Below, in pieces: positions 18,186-26,270 of a DNA stretch of 64,000 nucleotides. The stretch spans positions 1 through 64,000 of the forward strand of contig JAOTUB010000002.1 in the NCBI GenBank assembly GCA_029864095.1, given 5' to 3'. The translations under genes and the position numbers were made by a program. The notes below the pieces were generated by a model. The model saw only the letters and a list, made by a program, of their open reading frames with translations. It did no database searches and had not been told where the DNA came from. Each line of letters opens with the position of its first letter. Position 1 is the stretch's first letter. This stretch comes from Gammaproteobacteria bacterium (GTDB taxonomy: Bacteria > Pseudomonadota > Gammaproteobacteria > Steroidobacterales > Woeseiaceae).

Positions 18186-18230
18186 CTACGAAGCGAGCGG
18201 TGGGGAGCTCGAATCTCTCCGGGCGCGCCA
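18186..18230 (+). repeat. Right attachment core: 3' half of tRNA-Arg(ACG)
   Basis: This begins with the anticodon loop CTACGAA (18186-18192) and ends GGGCGCGCCA, in direct repeat with 3146-3190. It differs at five of 45 positions, including the anticodon-stem 3' strand and the T loop (CTCGAAT for TTCGAAT). These are changes expected in a fragment no longer under selection. The flanking bases do not supply a 5' half. Confidence 0.82.
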
Positions 18231-18239
18231 AATGACAAA

Positions 18240-18274
18240 GGGCTTAACTGTGATTTCGCAGTTTAGCCCTTTTT
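18240..18274 (+). terminator. Rho-independent terminator after the right tRNA fragment
   Basis: Arms 18240-18250 and 18259-18269 pair with one mismatch around an 8-base loop and are followed by five T. It occupies the same place relative to the tRNA fragment as the hairpin at 3200-3234, with related sequence. Confidence 0.7.
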
Positions 18275-18276
18275 CC

Positions 18277-18357
18277 TTTCCGACACTTTGCGGCGTATTT
18301 GGTCTTTCGGCCCCTAATAGCATCAGGTTCGGGGACTCGATTCGCCCTCGATCTACG
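18277..18357 (-). pseudogene. C-terminal relic of a second tRNA-Arg integrase
   Basis: Read on the minus strand, this stretch encodes DRGRIESPNLMLLGAE followed by QSVGKEKG. It matches the last residues of the intact integrase at 3213 (SRGRTESPNLMLIRRCEE and KTVGK). It also has the same position beside a tRNA fragment and terminator, and one TTTCCGACA 9-mer (18277). Everything upstream of about 18357 is gone and is replaced by flavoprotein reductase sequence. This marks an older insertion at the same tRNA that lost most of its content by deletion. Confidence 0.75.
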
Positions 18358-19033
18358 ATCCCAGTTTGACGCCGGTTACGACGTGGTCAGCGATTATTTC
18401 ATCCACCGATTCATTCAGGCGTACGTCGATCCCGCTGCTGCGATGCAGTTGCAGGAAGAATTCGCTGACCTGCGGACTGGTGACTCGGGCCATGAGTCGT
18501 GGGAGCCGCTCGACCACGGACACACAGTGGCCAAGTTGTCTTGCAGTCGCCGCTACTTCCAGCCCGATGTAGCCGCCTCCGATCACCACCAGTGGACCCC
18601 CGGGAGCAAGTCGCTCGCGTAACGCAATCGAATCGGTGAGGGTGCGAAGCTCGAACACGCCATCGAGACCCGCACCAGGAATCGGAATGTTGAGCGGCGT
18701 TGCACCGGTGGGGATGACGAGACGATCAAACGCATACTTCTGGCCGTCTGCCGTAGTCAATGAGTGCCCCGCCGTGTCAACAGCCGTTACGGAGGTTGAT
18801 CGACGCAGATCAATAGCAAAATATGCATAGAACGGATCTGGTTTGAAATAGAGTCAACGCTCGTCGAGCTGACCTTTCAGGAACGGTTTTGATTATGGTG
18901 GTCGTTGGTAGGCGGGGAGGCCTTCGTCGCCGAATATCTTAATGCGATCGGAAAATCCTCGTTTGCGCAAGGACTGGGCCACCTGGAAACCGGCCTGGCC
19001 GGCACCGACTATCGCTACACCAGGACTGCCCAC
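18353..19033 (-). pseudogene. NAD(P)H:ferredoxin (rhodocoxin-type) reductase, truncated with two internal stops
   Basis: The frame from about 19033 encodes the FAD-binding start VAIVGAGQAGFQVAQSLRKRGF, then LPAYQRPPxSKPFLKGQ, the GATPL motif region, and the NAD-binding GGPLVVIGGGYIGLEVAATARQLG with PRLMARVTSPQVSEFF. Two in-frame stop codons interrupt it (18893-18895 TAA, where Leu is expected before SKPF; and 18854-18856 TGA). The C-terminal third is missing: the reading ends at TAG 18353-18355, where integrase relic DNA begins. Intact relatives are about 400 residues and pass electrons from NADH to ferredoxins of P450 or Rieske systems. P450s in sterol side-chain attack need such a reductase, so its loss may matter for the neighbouring pathway. 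Confidence 0.8.
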
Positions 19034-19109
19034 TCAGCAGCAGGTATGTGCAGCAATTGGGGGCTTTTCCGCGGATCAGATACTACGCGTGGACTTGCTG
19101 CCAGGACCT

Positions 19110-19364
19110 CTAATCAGGGCAAACTACGTTGTTTCCGAGAGAACCGTAAACGAAGCCTTGCCGAAAAAAGGCCAGCGCTTCGCACGAGGAGGCGGCACGG
19201 TAGCTTCTGACGTACGCACTGTCGGCGTCGATTTCGTCTGCGGCAGTGAACTCATAGCTCTGCTGCCCGCCGTTTGGCCCGGAAAACATGGAAAAGCAAA
19301 GCCAGGCCACGGGTACGGCAAAACTGGCGAAAATACCGACTCTGATACCGTTCTCGGAAATCAT
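19110..19364 (-). CDS. Small hypothetical protein with one membrane segment
   Basis: I do not recognise this 84-residue product. Residues 8-25 (RVGIFASFAVPVAWLCFS) form a likely membrane or signal segment. The rest is soluble, with DEIDAD acidic and two Cys. The start about 19364 follows a purine-rich GAGAGGGGG run. It lies between a decayed gene and the hydratase gene on the same strand, so it could be non-functional. Coding status is uncertain. Confidence 0.35.
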   Translation of the reverse strand: MISENGIRVGIFASFAVPVAWLCFSMFSGPNGGQQSYEFTAADEIDADSAYVRSYRAASSCEALAFFRQGFVYGSLGNNVVCPD

Positions 19365-19760
19365 GGCAACCCCCTCTCCCGTGTTGCTGGTGTCCGTCGT
19401 CGCTCGTTTGCCCTCACATATCGACTTCGCGAGTGCAGGAATCCTTGACGGTTGGAATCCATGCTGAGAAAGGTAATTCAGGATGCACAATCCCGGCAGA
19501 GCGAAAATGTCCAACTTGGCAGACAAAATCCGCCACGCGGACGCAGCTGCCGGGGGAACAGCTTTGTTATTGATTTTATTGGGTTTGTTCCGGAGGTCAG
19601 AGTGGGTGAATTGGCGCTCGCGGATTATTTTGACCCGTGTTTTTCCCAACACGAAGCCGGCATCGATTCGATCTGATCCAGATCCCGCAATCGACATCCA
19701 GGTTGCGCCTGGCGCCGGGGGCAAGCGGCAATCGGGGTTGTGACCTGCAGGATTGCCGGG
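19365..19760. other. Intergenic stretch (396 bp)
   Basis: No supportable gene, repeat or terminator was found between the small hypothetical gene and the hydratase gene. It is probably chromosomal spacer beside the decayed island edge. Confidence 0.4.
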
Positions 19761-20783
19761 TCAGGGCAACCTGACGTCAGCCGTACCCGTTACGTGCGGA
19801 CCCAGTTGATTCTGCCCCTGATAGCTGACGCTGGCGATGGCGCGCCCGTCTTGTTCGCCCATGCTCTCGACGCGTCCGGCCAGAATCATGTTATCGCCCG
19901 GATAATTGGGTACGCCGAGGCTGAACTTGACGCGGATGATGGTCGAACCGGCTCCCGCCCAGTCGGTCAGGAACCGGCCGACGAACCCGCCGGTCGTCAG
20001 GATGTTCATGAAGATATCCGGCTGGCCCTGGCTCATGGCCGATTCCCGGCTGTGGTGCACCGGCATCCAGTCACGGCTGGCGAGGGCGCAGACAGCGATA
20101 CGCGATGAGGTGATCGGCACATGCAGCTCGCCAATGCTTGCGCCCGTTTCGATCGTCGATCCTCGATCCTGCCAAGTGACCTCATCGCCATAATTTTCGG
20201 GGGGACGCGGTATCGCCGAGGGATCGCGACCGTTCGAAGTCCCCGTACTCGCCTGCGGATCGGGCGCACGGAAATTGAAGTAGGTCGTGCGTGATTCGTA
20301 AACGACCACATCGTCCTGGTTGCGATATTCCTCCAGGCAGGTGATGAAGTGACCGGTGCCAAGACGGGTCGATTTTTCTTCGGATACCTGCACGGGTTCG
20401 ACAAAATAGTGCAGGTCATCGCCAACAGTTACCGGCTGCAGGAATTTCTGGTCGTAGGAGACGGCCACGTTGCCGGGAAAGCCGAGTTCTGTCGCAATGT
20501 CCAGAGCTGCGTACGGACGATCCTTCGCGGAGCCCGGAGGATATCGTCTCGAAATGCTCGGCAGGCACCACCCCTGCACCATGGCAGGTGGCGAGACAAT
20601 GTTCCTGTAGCCCCTGGAGCGCGCAAATTCGGCGTCGGAATAGAGCGGATTGCGATCCTCGAAGGCTTCAACCCACTGCCAGATCATCGGCTCGGTAACC
20701 GGATGCCAGCTCAAGTACGGTCCATACCGCCTGCCGATCAGGGCCTCGAGCGCTGCAAGCGCAGAGGATTCTCGCTGTTTCAT
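19761..20783 (-). CDS. Two-hot-dog MaoC-type acyl-CoA hydratase/dehydratase
   Basis: The 340-residue protein has an N-terminal FAS1-like dehydratase hot-dog domain (RYGPYLSWHPVTEPMIWQW, then IVSPPAMVQGW) and a C-terminal MaoC domain with the hydratase Asp/His region in SRDWMPVHHSRESA and DIFMNILTTGGFVGRFLTDWAG. Such proteins hydrate trans-enoyl-CoA in side-chain beta-oxidation of steroids or act as related dehydratases. Start 20783 has AGGA about eight bases upstream; a longer reading would overlap the regulator. It lies 23 bp behind the AraC gene on the same strand and is probably controlled by it. Substrate assignment to steroid CoA esters comes from context. Confidence 0.75.
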   Translation of the reverse strand: MKQRESSALAALEALIGRRYGPYLSWHPVTEPMIWQWVEAFEDRNPLYSDAEFARSRGYRNIVSPPAMVQGWCLPSISRRYPPGSAKDRPYAALDIATELGFPGNVAVSYDQKFLQPVTVGDDLHYFVEPVQVSEEKSTRLGTGHFITCLEEYRNQDDVVVYESRTTYFNFRAPDPQASTGTSNGRDPSAIPRPPENYGDEVTWQDRGSTIETGASIGELHVPITSSRIAVCALASRDWMPVHHSRESAMSQGQPDIFMNILTTGGFVGRFLTDWAGAGSTIIRVKFSLGVPNYPGDNMILAGRVESMGEQDGRAIASVSYQGQNQLGPHVTGTADVRLP

Positions 20784-20806
20784 AAATTCGTCCTGCAAAG
20801 GTTGGC

Positions 20807-21937
20807 TTAATCTCTTGCGGCGCGGTCCGCCTGGAAATGTGGCTTGGAGTTCTCCCGATAGGCTTTCGGCGTCAGCCCGGTCCACGCCCGAAACGAGCGC
20901 ACAAACGAGCTGGTATCGGAAAAGCCCACGTGCTCGCTGATGTCACTGATCTTTGTGTCGCTGAAAAACAGCATCTCGATGGCTATTTCGCGTCGTGCGT
21001 CGTCCTTGAGCTTCTGGTAGCTCGTGCCCTCAGCCAGCAAGTGGCGGCGCAGCGTGGACGGCGACATGTGCATGTGGCTTGCCATTTCTTCGAAACTCGG
21101 AATGCCGTCCTTGAAATCATTGCCCAGCAAAGACCGTATCGCAGCACTGGTGCTCACGACCTTTGAATCGGCCAGCCAGAGTTGATACGGGCCCGTGTCG
21201 AGAAATTCCTCGAGGGAGCGGCCGGTGTGCACGATTCGGTAGTCGAGGTATTCACGCTCAAATTCCATCGACGTTTCTTCCGCATCGAACTCGACCGGAC
21301 ATTCGTAAATGTCCTCGATTCTCTTCGCATAGACTTGCGATATCGGGTGCCCGGCGATTCGGACCCGCTGAGCAACGATGTTTCTGCCTATCAACCAGCC
21401 ACACAGGCCATACCAGGTCTCGAGGCCCGATGACCTGGCGACGGAGGTGCATTCCGCCAATGTCCAGTTTTTGGGTGCGAAGGCATCATGAATCTTCCCT
21501 TCATCGACTACGTACGTGAGTCGAGGCAGGCCGTCGTCCGGAAATCGATACTCAAGCTTGTGTCCGGTGACCGGAAACAGCAGCGCGTCAAATCGCTGCG
21601 CACGCCGCAATGCATCGTCCAGGGTCGTGCACCCTATGATGCAGTAGCACATCATCCGAAACGCGTCGCTACCGATACCGGCAGCCCATGGAATCAAGCG
21701 ATCATTTTTCTGCAGTCGTATGACGCATTCTTTGTAAAGCAAGGCGTAGTAAATGCCGGGTATCTTCTCGTCGGGCATCGCCTTGAGGAGGCTGGCGACG
21801 TCCAGACCGACGCATCTCGCTATGTCAGTCGAGTCGAGACCGAGGTTTTCAACGTATGCCAGCAACCGGTGGATCTTGCGCGCCGGCAAGACGTTGCTCT
21901 GTGAGCCCGGTGTTGCGTGATGGTCAGGCAGTTCCAC
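20807..21937 (-). CDS. AraC-family transcriptional regulator
   Basis: The 376-residue protein has an N-terminal arabinose-binding-like ligand domain (residues 20-210: KIHRLLAYVENLGLDSTDIARCVGL, MMCYCIIGCTTLDDALRRAQRF) and a C-terminal AraC DNA-binding domain (PSFEEMASHMHMSPSTLRRHLLAEG and ISDISEHVGFSDTSSFVRSFRAWTGLTPKAYR). It starts with GTG. Regulators of this type often sense hydrophobic acids or CoA-pathway intermediates. It is followed at once by the hydratase gene and faces away from the SnoaL gene at 22054, so the 116-bp divergent region is its likely target. It is the only intact regulator in the steroid region. Confidence 0.88.
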   Translation of the reverse strand: MELPDHHATPGSQSNVLPARKIHRLLAYVENLGLDSTDIARCVGLDVASLLKAMPDEKIPGIYYALLYKECVIRLQKNDRLIPWAAGIGSDAFRMMCYCIIGCTTLDDALRRAQRFDALLFPVTGHKLEYRFPDDGLPRLTYVVDEGKIHDAFAPKNWTLAECTSVARSSGLETWYGLCGWLIGRNIVAQRVRIAGHPISQVYAKRIEDIYECPVEFDAEETSMEFEREYLDYRIVHTGRSLEEFLDTGPYQLWLADSKVVSTSAAIRSLLGNDFKDGIPSFEEMASHMHMSPSTLRRHLLAEGTSYQKLKDDARREIAIEMLFFSDTKISDISEHVGFSDTSSFVRSFRAWTGLTPKAYRENSKPHFQADRAARD

Positions 21938-22053
21938 GGGTACGCGTATCGAATGGTCGGATATGGCAACAAGGTTGACGATTGATGCTCTATTCTAGGG
22001 TACCACGTACGTGATGTGCTACCGGGCGGGGAATACTCAAAGGAGAAGGCGAG

Positions 22054-22515
22054 ATGGAGAACCTGCAAGAAACCGAGGCAATCAAGCAGTTGAAGTACCG
22101 ATATTTTCGGGCTCTGGATACCAACGACTGGCAGCTCTTCGCGGATTGCCTGGACGAGTCCTGCACGGCCGAATACGGCGACGGCAAGCACAGTTTCGAC
22201 AACCGTAATGCAATCGTCGATTTCATGTCCGAAAACATGTCGTCAAGCTCATTCCTGTCAATGCATCATGGCCATCATCCGGAAATCAGCATCGCTGCCG
22301 ACGGATCAACAGCCACAGGCATCTGGTACCTCCAGGATATGATCGTGAACCTGGAGCACAATGTGCGAATTTACGGAACCGGTATTTACAGCGACAGGTA
22401 TGTCAAGTCTGGTGACAGCTGGAAAATCTCGCACACAGGTTATGCTCGTGTCTTCGAGTGTCTCGAGCCGCTAGGTTCCGGACACAGAGTTCTGAGGAAC
22501 ATGTTTGCGAAGTAG
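22054..22515 (+). CDS. SnoaL-like protein, hydroxysteroid dehydratase candidate
   Basis: The 153-residue protein is a cone-shaped NTF2/SnoaL fold (SnoaL_4 group). N-terminal EAIKQLKYRYFRALDTNDWQLFADC and central SMHHGHHPEISI supply the Tyr, Asp and His positions typical of bile-acid 7-alpha-dehydratase (BaiE) and related aerobic hydroxysteroid dehydratases. Similarity to those is by motif only. It starts behind AGGAG and is transcribed alone, divergent from the AraC gene. Two more SnoaL genes lie at 29381 and 33016. Dehydration of a steroid hydroxyl is a reasonable guess, not proof. Confidence 0.75.
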   Translation: MENLQETEAIKQLKYRYFRALDTNDWQLFADCLDESCTAEYGDGKHSFDNRNAIVDFMSENMSSSSFLSMHHGHHPEISIAADGSTATGIWYLQDMIVNLEHNVRIYGTGIYSDRYVKSGDSWKISHTGYARVFECLEPLGSGHRVLRNMFAK

Positions 22516-22563
22516 GTGCATGAAGTTTCGGGGCGCTCAATGAATTCCGAGTCCATGGGTTGC

Positions 22564-23358
22564 CTAAAGCAGGAACGGTATCACTGCCTTCCGATTCTTA
22601 GGATAGTTATCGAAGTTCTTGTGGAACCACTTGTGAGTGTATATCGCGCGTGGCACGAGATTGGCGATCGTCGTGGCCAGTACGAACACTGCTCCCAGGT
22701 TCCACGTCATGATCGCAAATCCGGTAAATGACAGGATCTCGCCGAGGTATTGCGGGCAAGTTACGAATCGGAAGCCGCCGCCATAGGGTATCTTGTAGCG
22801 CGGTTCGTCGGGCGACGGATTCTTCGACCGCAGGTTCCTCAGGATCGAATCCGAATGGATATTGAGAATGAAGCCGGACAGGTAGATGATGAGCCCGACG
22901 ATGAAGCGGGGATCGCTGAACCAAGACAGGACATAGTGGTCACCGTACTCGGAAATGTACGCGGCATTGAAATAGCCATGCAGGGTCAAAGTAAACCAGC
23001 CCGCCAGAACGACGCTGACGTCGAATGAGGACTTGGTGCCGGGTTGAACGCGCATCAGCAGCGGGGTCACCAACGCACGATTCGTGTAGTGCATCATCCA
23101 GATCGCCAGGAAAAATAGCGGCACCGGCTCCAGGGCATTGCGGCCCATGAAATAGACGACGGGAAATACGAAGAGCCCCGGAAACTCCATGACGACCCAG
23201 CCGACTTTCGAGCCCAGCTTGAAGCCAGCGCCGGATCTTGCGAAGCGTCCGCCATACTGCGCGGTGCCGAATATGCTGGACAGCAGGATTACGGCCGCGA
23301 ACGCGAAACCAATTAACAGCAGGGTGTCGTAGAAGGCGTTACCGGTATACCAAGTCAT
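22564..23358 (-). CDS. Steroid 5-alpha-reductase-family membrane protein
   Basis: The 264-residue polytopic protein has about seven hydrophobic segments and the C-terminal signature of 3-oxo-5-alpha-steroid 4-dehydrogenases: KIPYGGGFRFVTCPQYLGEILSFTGFAIMTWNLG, ending RAIYTHKWFHKNF.NYPKNRKAVIPFLL. Family enzymes use NADPH to reduce the C4-C5 double bond of 3-oxo-4-ene steroids in the membrane. The start is set at 23358 (AGGGGA upstream); an extension to 23499 adds a hydrophilic stretch absent from the family. It is convergent with the SnoaL gene. In a steroid-degrading region it may make 5-alpha intermediates or work in reverse through a redox partner. The family call is strong. Confidence 0.88.
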   Translation of the reverse strand: MTWYTGNAFYDTLLLIGFAFAAVILLSSIFGTAQYGGRFARSGAGFKLGSKVGWVVMEFPGLFVFPVVYFMGRNALEPVPLFFLAIWMMHYTNRALVTPLLMRVQPGTKSSFDVSVVLAGWFTLTLHGYFNAAYISEYGDHYVLSWFSDPRFIVGLIIYLSGFILNIHSDSILRNLRSKNPSPDEPRYKIPYGGGFRFVTCPQYLGEILSFTGFAIMTWNLGAVFVLATTIANLVPRAIYTHKWFHKNFDNYPKNRKAVIPFLL

Positions 23359-23645
23359 CACATATTCCCCTGTTTCACCGCGATTTATTGTCGGATAGCA
23401 GTAGTTTGCAACCGAATAAACTAGCGTATCCGGCTTGGGCGGTACAGTGCCAAACTGTTCAAGTCCGCGTCCCAAATGATTCGCGATGCGATCAGTCATG
23501 CTGAATGCCGCGGTCCGGCAATGCCGGGGCTGTGACTCATTTTGCTAACAAGTTCGGCGGCAACGGCGATTCTGGCTGGCAGATGGGCGTGATACCGTAA
23601 GCATCGGCATTGCGCGCCGGGTTCTTTTCTGGCCGGGAGACTGTT

Positions 23646-24116
23646 GTGACGGGTATCGACTTCAAGGATCAGAGCGGGCTGAACACATTGGTTACGGAGG
23701 ACTTCAGCGATTGGAGCGATCCGGTAACCGTGACTCAGCAAATGATCGACGATTTTGCGGAATTGAGCGGCGACAGGTTCTGGATACACGTCGATGCCGA
23801 TCGCTGCGCCAGGGAAAGCCCGTTCAAATCGACGATCGCCCATGGTTTTCTGATCCTGTCCTTGGTTTCGCGGATGCCCAGCGGTGTCAACGTGGTAAAG
23901 CGGGTCACCGGGTACAACCATATGCTGAACTACGGGTCCGACAAGCTACGGTTTCTCAACGCGGTTCCGGTAAACAGTGACATTCATGCTCGGTCGCGTA
24001 TTGCAGCTGTGGATGTTGCGGACAACAAGACCAAAGTGACATCCGAGATACACGTCCACGTCGTCGGCAGCGAGAGGCCCGCCCTCGTTGTCGAGCTGGC
24101 GTTCGTGTTCATGTAA
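23646..24116 (+). CDS. MaoC-family enoyl-CoA hydratase
   Basis: This single hot-dog protein of 156 residues has the hydratase-2 motif: Asp and His in ELSGDRFWIHVDADRCARE, followed by SPFKSTIAHGFLILSLVSRM. It adds water to enoyl-CoA, the second step of a beta-oxidation turn. The start GTG 23646 has GGGAG seven bases upstream. It opens an eight-gene plus-strand run to 30632 with small gaps (48, 12, 6, 8, 21, 63 and 13 bp), probably one operon. The thiolase, SDR and acyl-CoA dehydrogenases downstream complete the cycle. Confidence 0.85.
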   Translation: MTGIDFKDQSGLNTLVTEDFSDWSDPVTVTQQMIDDFAELSGDRFWIHVDADRCARESPFKSTIAHGFLILSLVSRMPSGVNVVKRVTGYNHMLNYGSDKLRFLNAVPVNSDIHARSRIAAVDVADNKTKVTSEIHVHVVGSERPALVVELAFVFM

Positions 24117-24164
24117 CCAAGTACATGGTCGGACACATCAGATCCCTTTAGCGGAGAGCGAGAA

Positions 24165-25340
24165 ATGAGAGAGGCTGTAATCGTAGAGGCAGTGCGCACA
24201 CCGATTGCCAGGGGTAAGCCAATCGTCGGCGACCTGCACGGCTTTCATGCGGCAGAATTGCTGGCGCTCTCGTATCGTGAACTCATTGCACGTTCCGGAC
24301 TCGATTACACGGATATCGACTACCTTGCGGGCGGCTGTGTGACTCAGGCGGGCGAACAGTCCAGCAACATCACCCGAACTGCGTGGCTCTCGATGGGCGA
24401 GGATTACACCGTCGCGGGTACGACATTGGACACGCAGTGCGGGTCAGCCCAGGCGGCAAATCACGTCATTTCGGCGATGATCCGCTCCGGCAGTCTCGAC
24501 ATCGGTATCGCGGCAGGCGTCGAATCAATGAGCCGCGTCCATATGGGCGCAAACGTCATGAACGGTCCCGGCTTCTATCAACCGGAAAACTGGCCGTGGG
24601 ACAGCGTGCCGGATCAATTTGCAAGTGTCGAGCGGCTGGCCGAAAAACGCGGTATCACCAGGGAAATGGCGGATGAATTCGCCTGTGAATCGCAGCGGCG
24701 GGCCGCGGTGGCGTGGAAGGAGGGCCGCTTTGATCGCGAAGTTTTTGCGGTCGAGGCACCGATAATCGGCGAGGACGGCAAAGCGACCGGCGATGTCAAG
24801 ACCGCTGATCGTGACCAGGGGCTGCGCGACACGACGATGGAAGGGCTCGCCTCGTTGAAACCGGTGCGGGAGGGCGGGATCCACACGCCGGGAAACTCCT
24901 CGCAGGTATCCGACGGCTCAGCCGCGGTGCTCTGGATGAGCGTGGAGGAAGCGAAAAAGCGGGGCCTTAAGCCGCGGGCACGTATCGTAAGCGACTGCAT
25001 CGTGGGCACAGACCCGTTCTATCTGCTTGACGGCCCGGTAGACGCGACCGAACGCCTGTTCAGACGCTCCGGTATGACTAAGAACGATATTGACCTGTTC
25101 GAGATCAATGAGGCGTTCGCTGCCGTCGTGCTGTCCTGGGCACAGGTCTACGATATCGATATGGACAAGGTGAACGTCAATGGCGGCGCAATTGCGCTCG
25201 GCCACCCGGTGGGGTCCACCGGGGCGCGGCTGATCTGCACGGCGCTGCACGAACTCGAGCGCAGCGACAACTCGACTGCACTGATTTCCATGTGCTGCGG
25301 ATCCGCAATCGGTACGGGCACGATTATCGAGCGGGTTTAA
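24165..25340 (+). CDS. Steroid-type 3-ketoacyl-CoA thiolase (FadA-like)
   Basis: The 391-residue thiolase has the nucleophile Cys92 in LDTQCGSAQ, the NEAFAAV motif, His in GGAIALGHPVGSTGAR, and the second Cys in SMCCGSAIGTG. It cleaves 3-ketoacyl-CoA with CoA, releasing acetyl- or propionyl-CoA, in the cytoplasm. The short covering loop and neighbours (Hsd4-like SDR, two unlike acyl-CoA dehydrogenases) resemble the FadA5 type used on the steroid side chain. It has a good ribosome site (GGAGAGCGAGAA). Confidence 0.9.
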   Translation: MREAVIVEAVRTPIARGKPIVGDLHGFHAAELLALSYRELIARSGLDYTDIDYLAGGCVTQAGEQSSNITRTAWLSMGEDYTVAGTTLDTQCGSAQAANHVISAMIRSGSLDIGIAAGVESMSRVHMGANVMNGPGFYQPENWPWDSVPDQFASVERLAEKRGITREMADEFACESQRRAAVAWKEGRFDREVFAVEAPIIGEDGKATGDVKTADRDQGLRDTTMEGLASLKPVREGGIHTPGNSSQVSDGSAAVLWMSVEEAKKRGLKPRARIVSDCIVGTDPFYLLDGPVDATERLFRRSGMTKNDIDLFEINEAFAAVVLSWAQVYDIDMDKVNVNGGAIALGHPVGSTGARLICTALHELERSDNSTALISMCCGSAIGTGTIIERV

Positions 25341-25352
25341 GCGGAGGTTTTT

Positions 25353-26264
25353 ATGGCGGAACTGGATGGCAAGGTCGCAATAGTTACGGGTGCAGGTCGC
25401 GGTCTCGGTCGCGAAGAGGCAATCGATCTTGCGGCCAACGGCGCTCGTGTCGTGATCAACGAGATCGATCGTCCCGAGGCGAAACAGGCAGCGGAGCAAA
25501 CCGTCGACGACATCAAGGCGGCTGGCGGCGAGGCCACGCTGGTTCTTGGCGACTGCGCGAGCACCGACGATGCACAGCGGCTGTTCGAGACGACGATCAA
25601 GACCTACGGTGACATGAACATCATGGTCAACAATGCCGGTTTCGTGCGCGACAAGACGATATTCAGCATGGACGACGAGGAGTTCGACAGCGTCGTGCGC
25701 GTACACCTGCGCGGCCACTTCGTCAACATGCGAAATGCGACTGCCTACTGGCGCGGCAAGGCCAAGTCCGGCGAACAGGTTTACGGGCGACTGATCAGCA
25801 CCTCGTCGGAGGCGGCAATTTACGGCTCGGCGGGCCAGCCAAACTATGCGGCGGCCAAAGCCGGTATCGTCGCGATGACGATGGGCGCTGCTCAGCTGAT
25901 GATCAAGTACGGCATTACCTGCAACGTGATCATGCCACGAGCGGCGACCGACATGACGATGCAGGGTCCGACCGCCGCCATGTTTCAGGCGCCGGACAGC
26001 GGCTTCCACCAGTTCGACCCGGCAAATGTTGCGCCATTGGTGACGTACCTCAGTTCGCCGCGATCGAGCCACATCGCCGGCGAAGTCTTCATTGCATGGG
26101 GCAACCAGGTCTCGGTTTTGAAACGGCCGGAGCCGCTGGATCCGCACGTGAACCCGGACGGGGAGTCGCGATGGACACTGGATGGGCTGGACAGAAGCCT
26201 GTCCACGTATTTCGACGAGAACCATGTTCCGGTGCGCGACGGCTATTCACTGCCGATTGGCTGA
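25353..26264 (+). CDS. SDR, 3-hydroxyacyl-CoA/17-beta-hydroxysteroid dehydrogenase type
   Basis: The 303-residue SDR has TGAGRGLG (residues 12-19), NNAG (93-96), a Ser near 151 and the active Tyr165-x3-Lys169. A C-terminal extension of about 60 residues after the fold (from VLKRPEPLDPHVN) is common in the peroxisomal type-4 17-beta-HSD and actinobacterial Hsd4A group, which oxidise the 3-hydroxyacyl-CoA of the sterol side chain. Its place between thiolase and acyl-CoA dehydrogenases agrees. NAD(+) is likely, since Glu/Asp (NEID) follows the second strand. Confidence 0.85.
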   Translation: MAELDGKVAIVTGAGRGLGREEAIDLAANGARVVINEIDRPEAKQAAEQTVDDIKAAGGEATLVLGDCASTDDAQRLFETTIKTYGDMNIMVNNAGFVRDKTIFSMDDEEFDSVVRVHLRGHFVNMRNATAYWRGKAKSGEQVYGRLISTSSEAAIYGSAGQPNYAAAKAGIVAMTMGAAQLMIKYGITCNVIMPRAATDMTMQGPTAAMFQAPDSGFHQFDPANVAPLVTYLSSPRSSHIAGEVFIAWGNQVSVLKRPEPLDPHVNPDGESRWTLDGLDRSLSTYFDENHVPVRDGYSLPIG

Positions 26265-26270
26265 GCCACG

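Larger units (their letters stand above)
3146..18230. mobile_element. Genomic island integrated at a tRNA-Arg(ACG) gene
   Basis: The segment is bounded by two direct 45-nt copies of a tRNA-Arg 3' half (3146-3190 and 18186-18230; 40 of 45 positions identical by my count). An integrase gene lies directly beside the left copy with its 3' end towards the tRNA fragment. Inside each end is a pair of 9-bp repeats spaced 11 bp apart. Cargo between the ends is accessory: recombination operon, HXXEE and ICMT-like membrane proteins, an M24/AraC/TonB/amidase/MFS module and ParDE. Neither end holds the 5' half of the tRNA, so the intact tRNA must lie to the left of the window, with at least one more element between. 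There are no conjugation, phage structural or replication genes, so the island is probably mobilised in trans or is defective. Confidence 0.8.

Noticed and set aside
24918..26225. A 435-codon open frame on the minus strand
   Set aside because: It is antisense to the thiolase and SDR genes; no recognisable domain.
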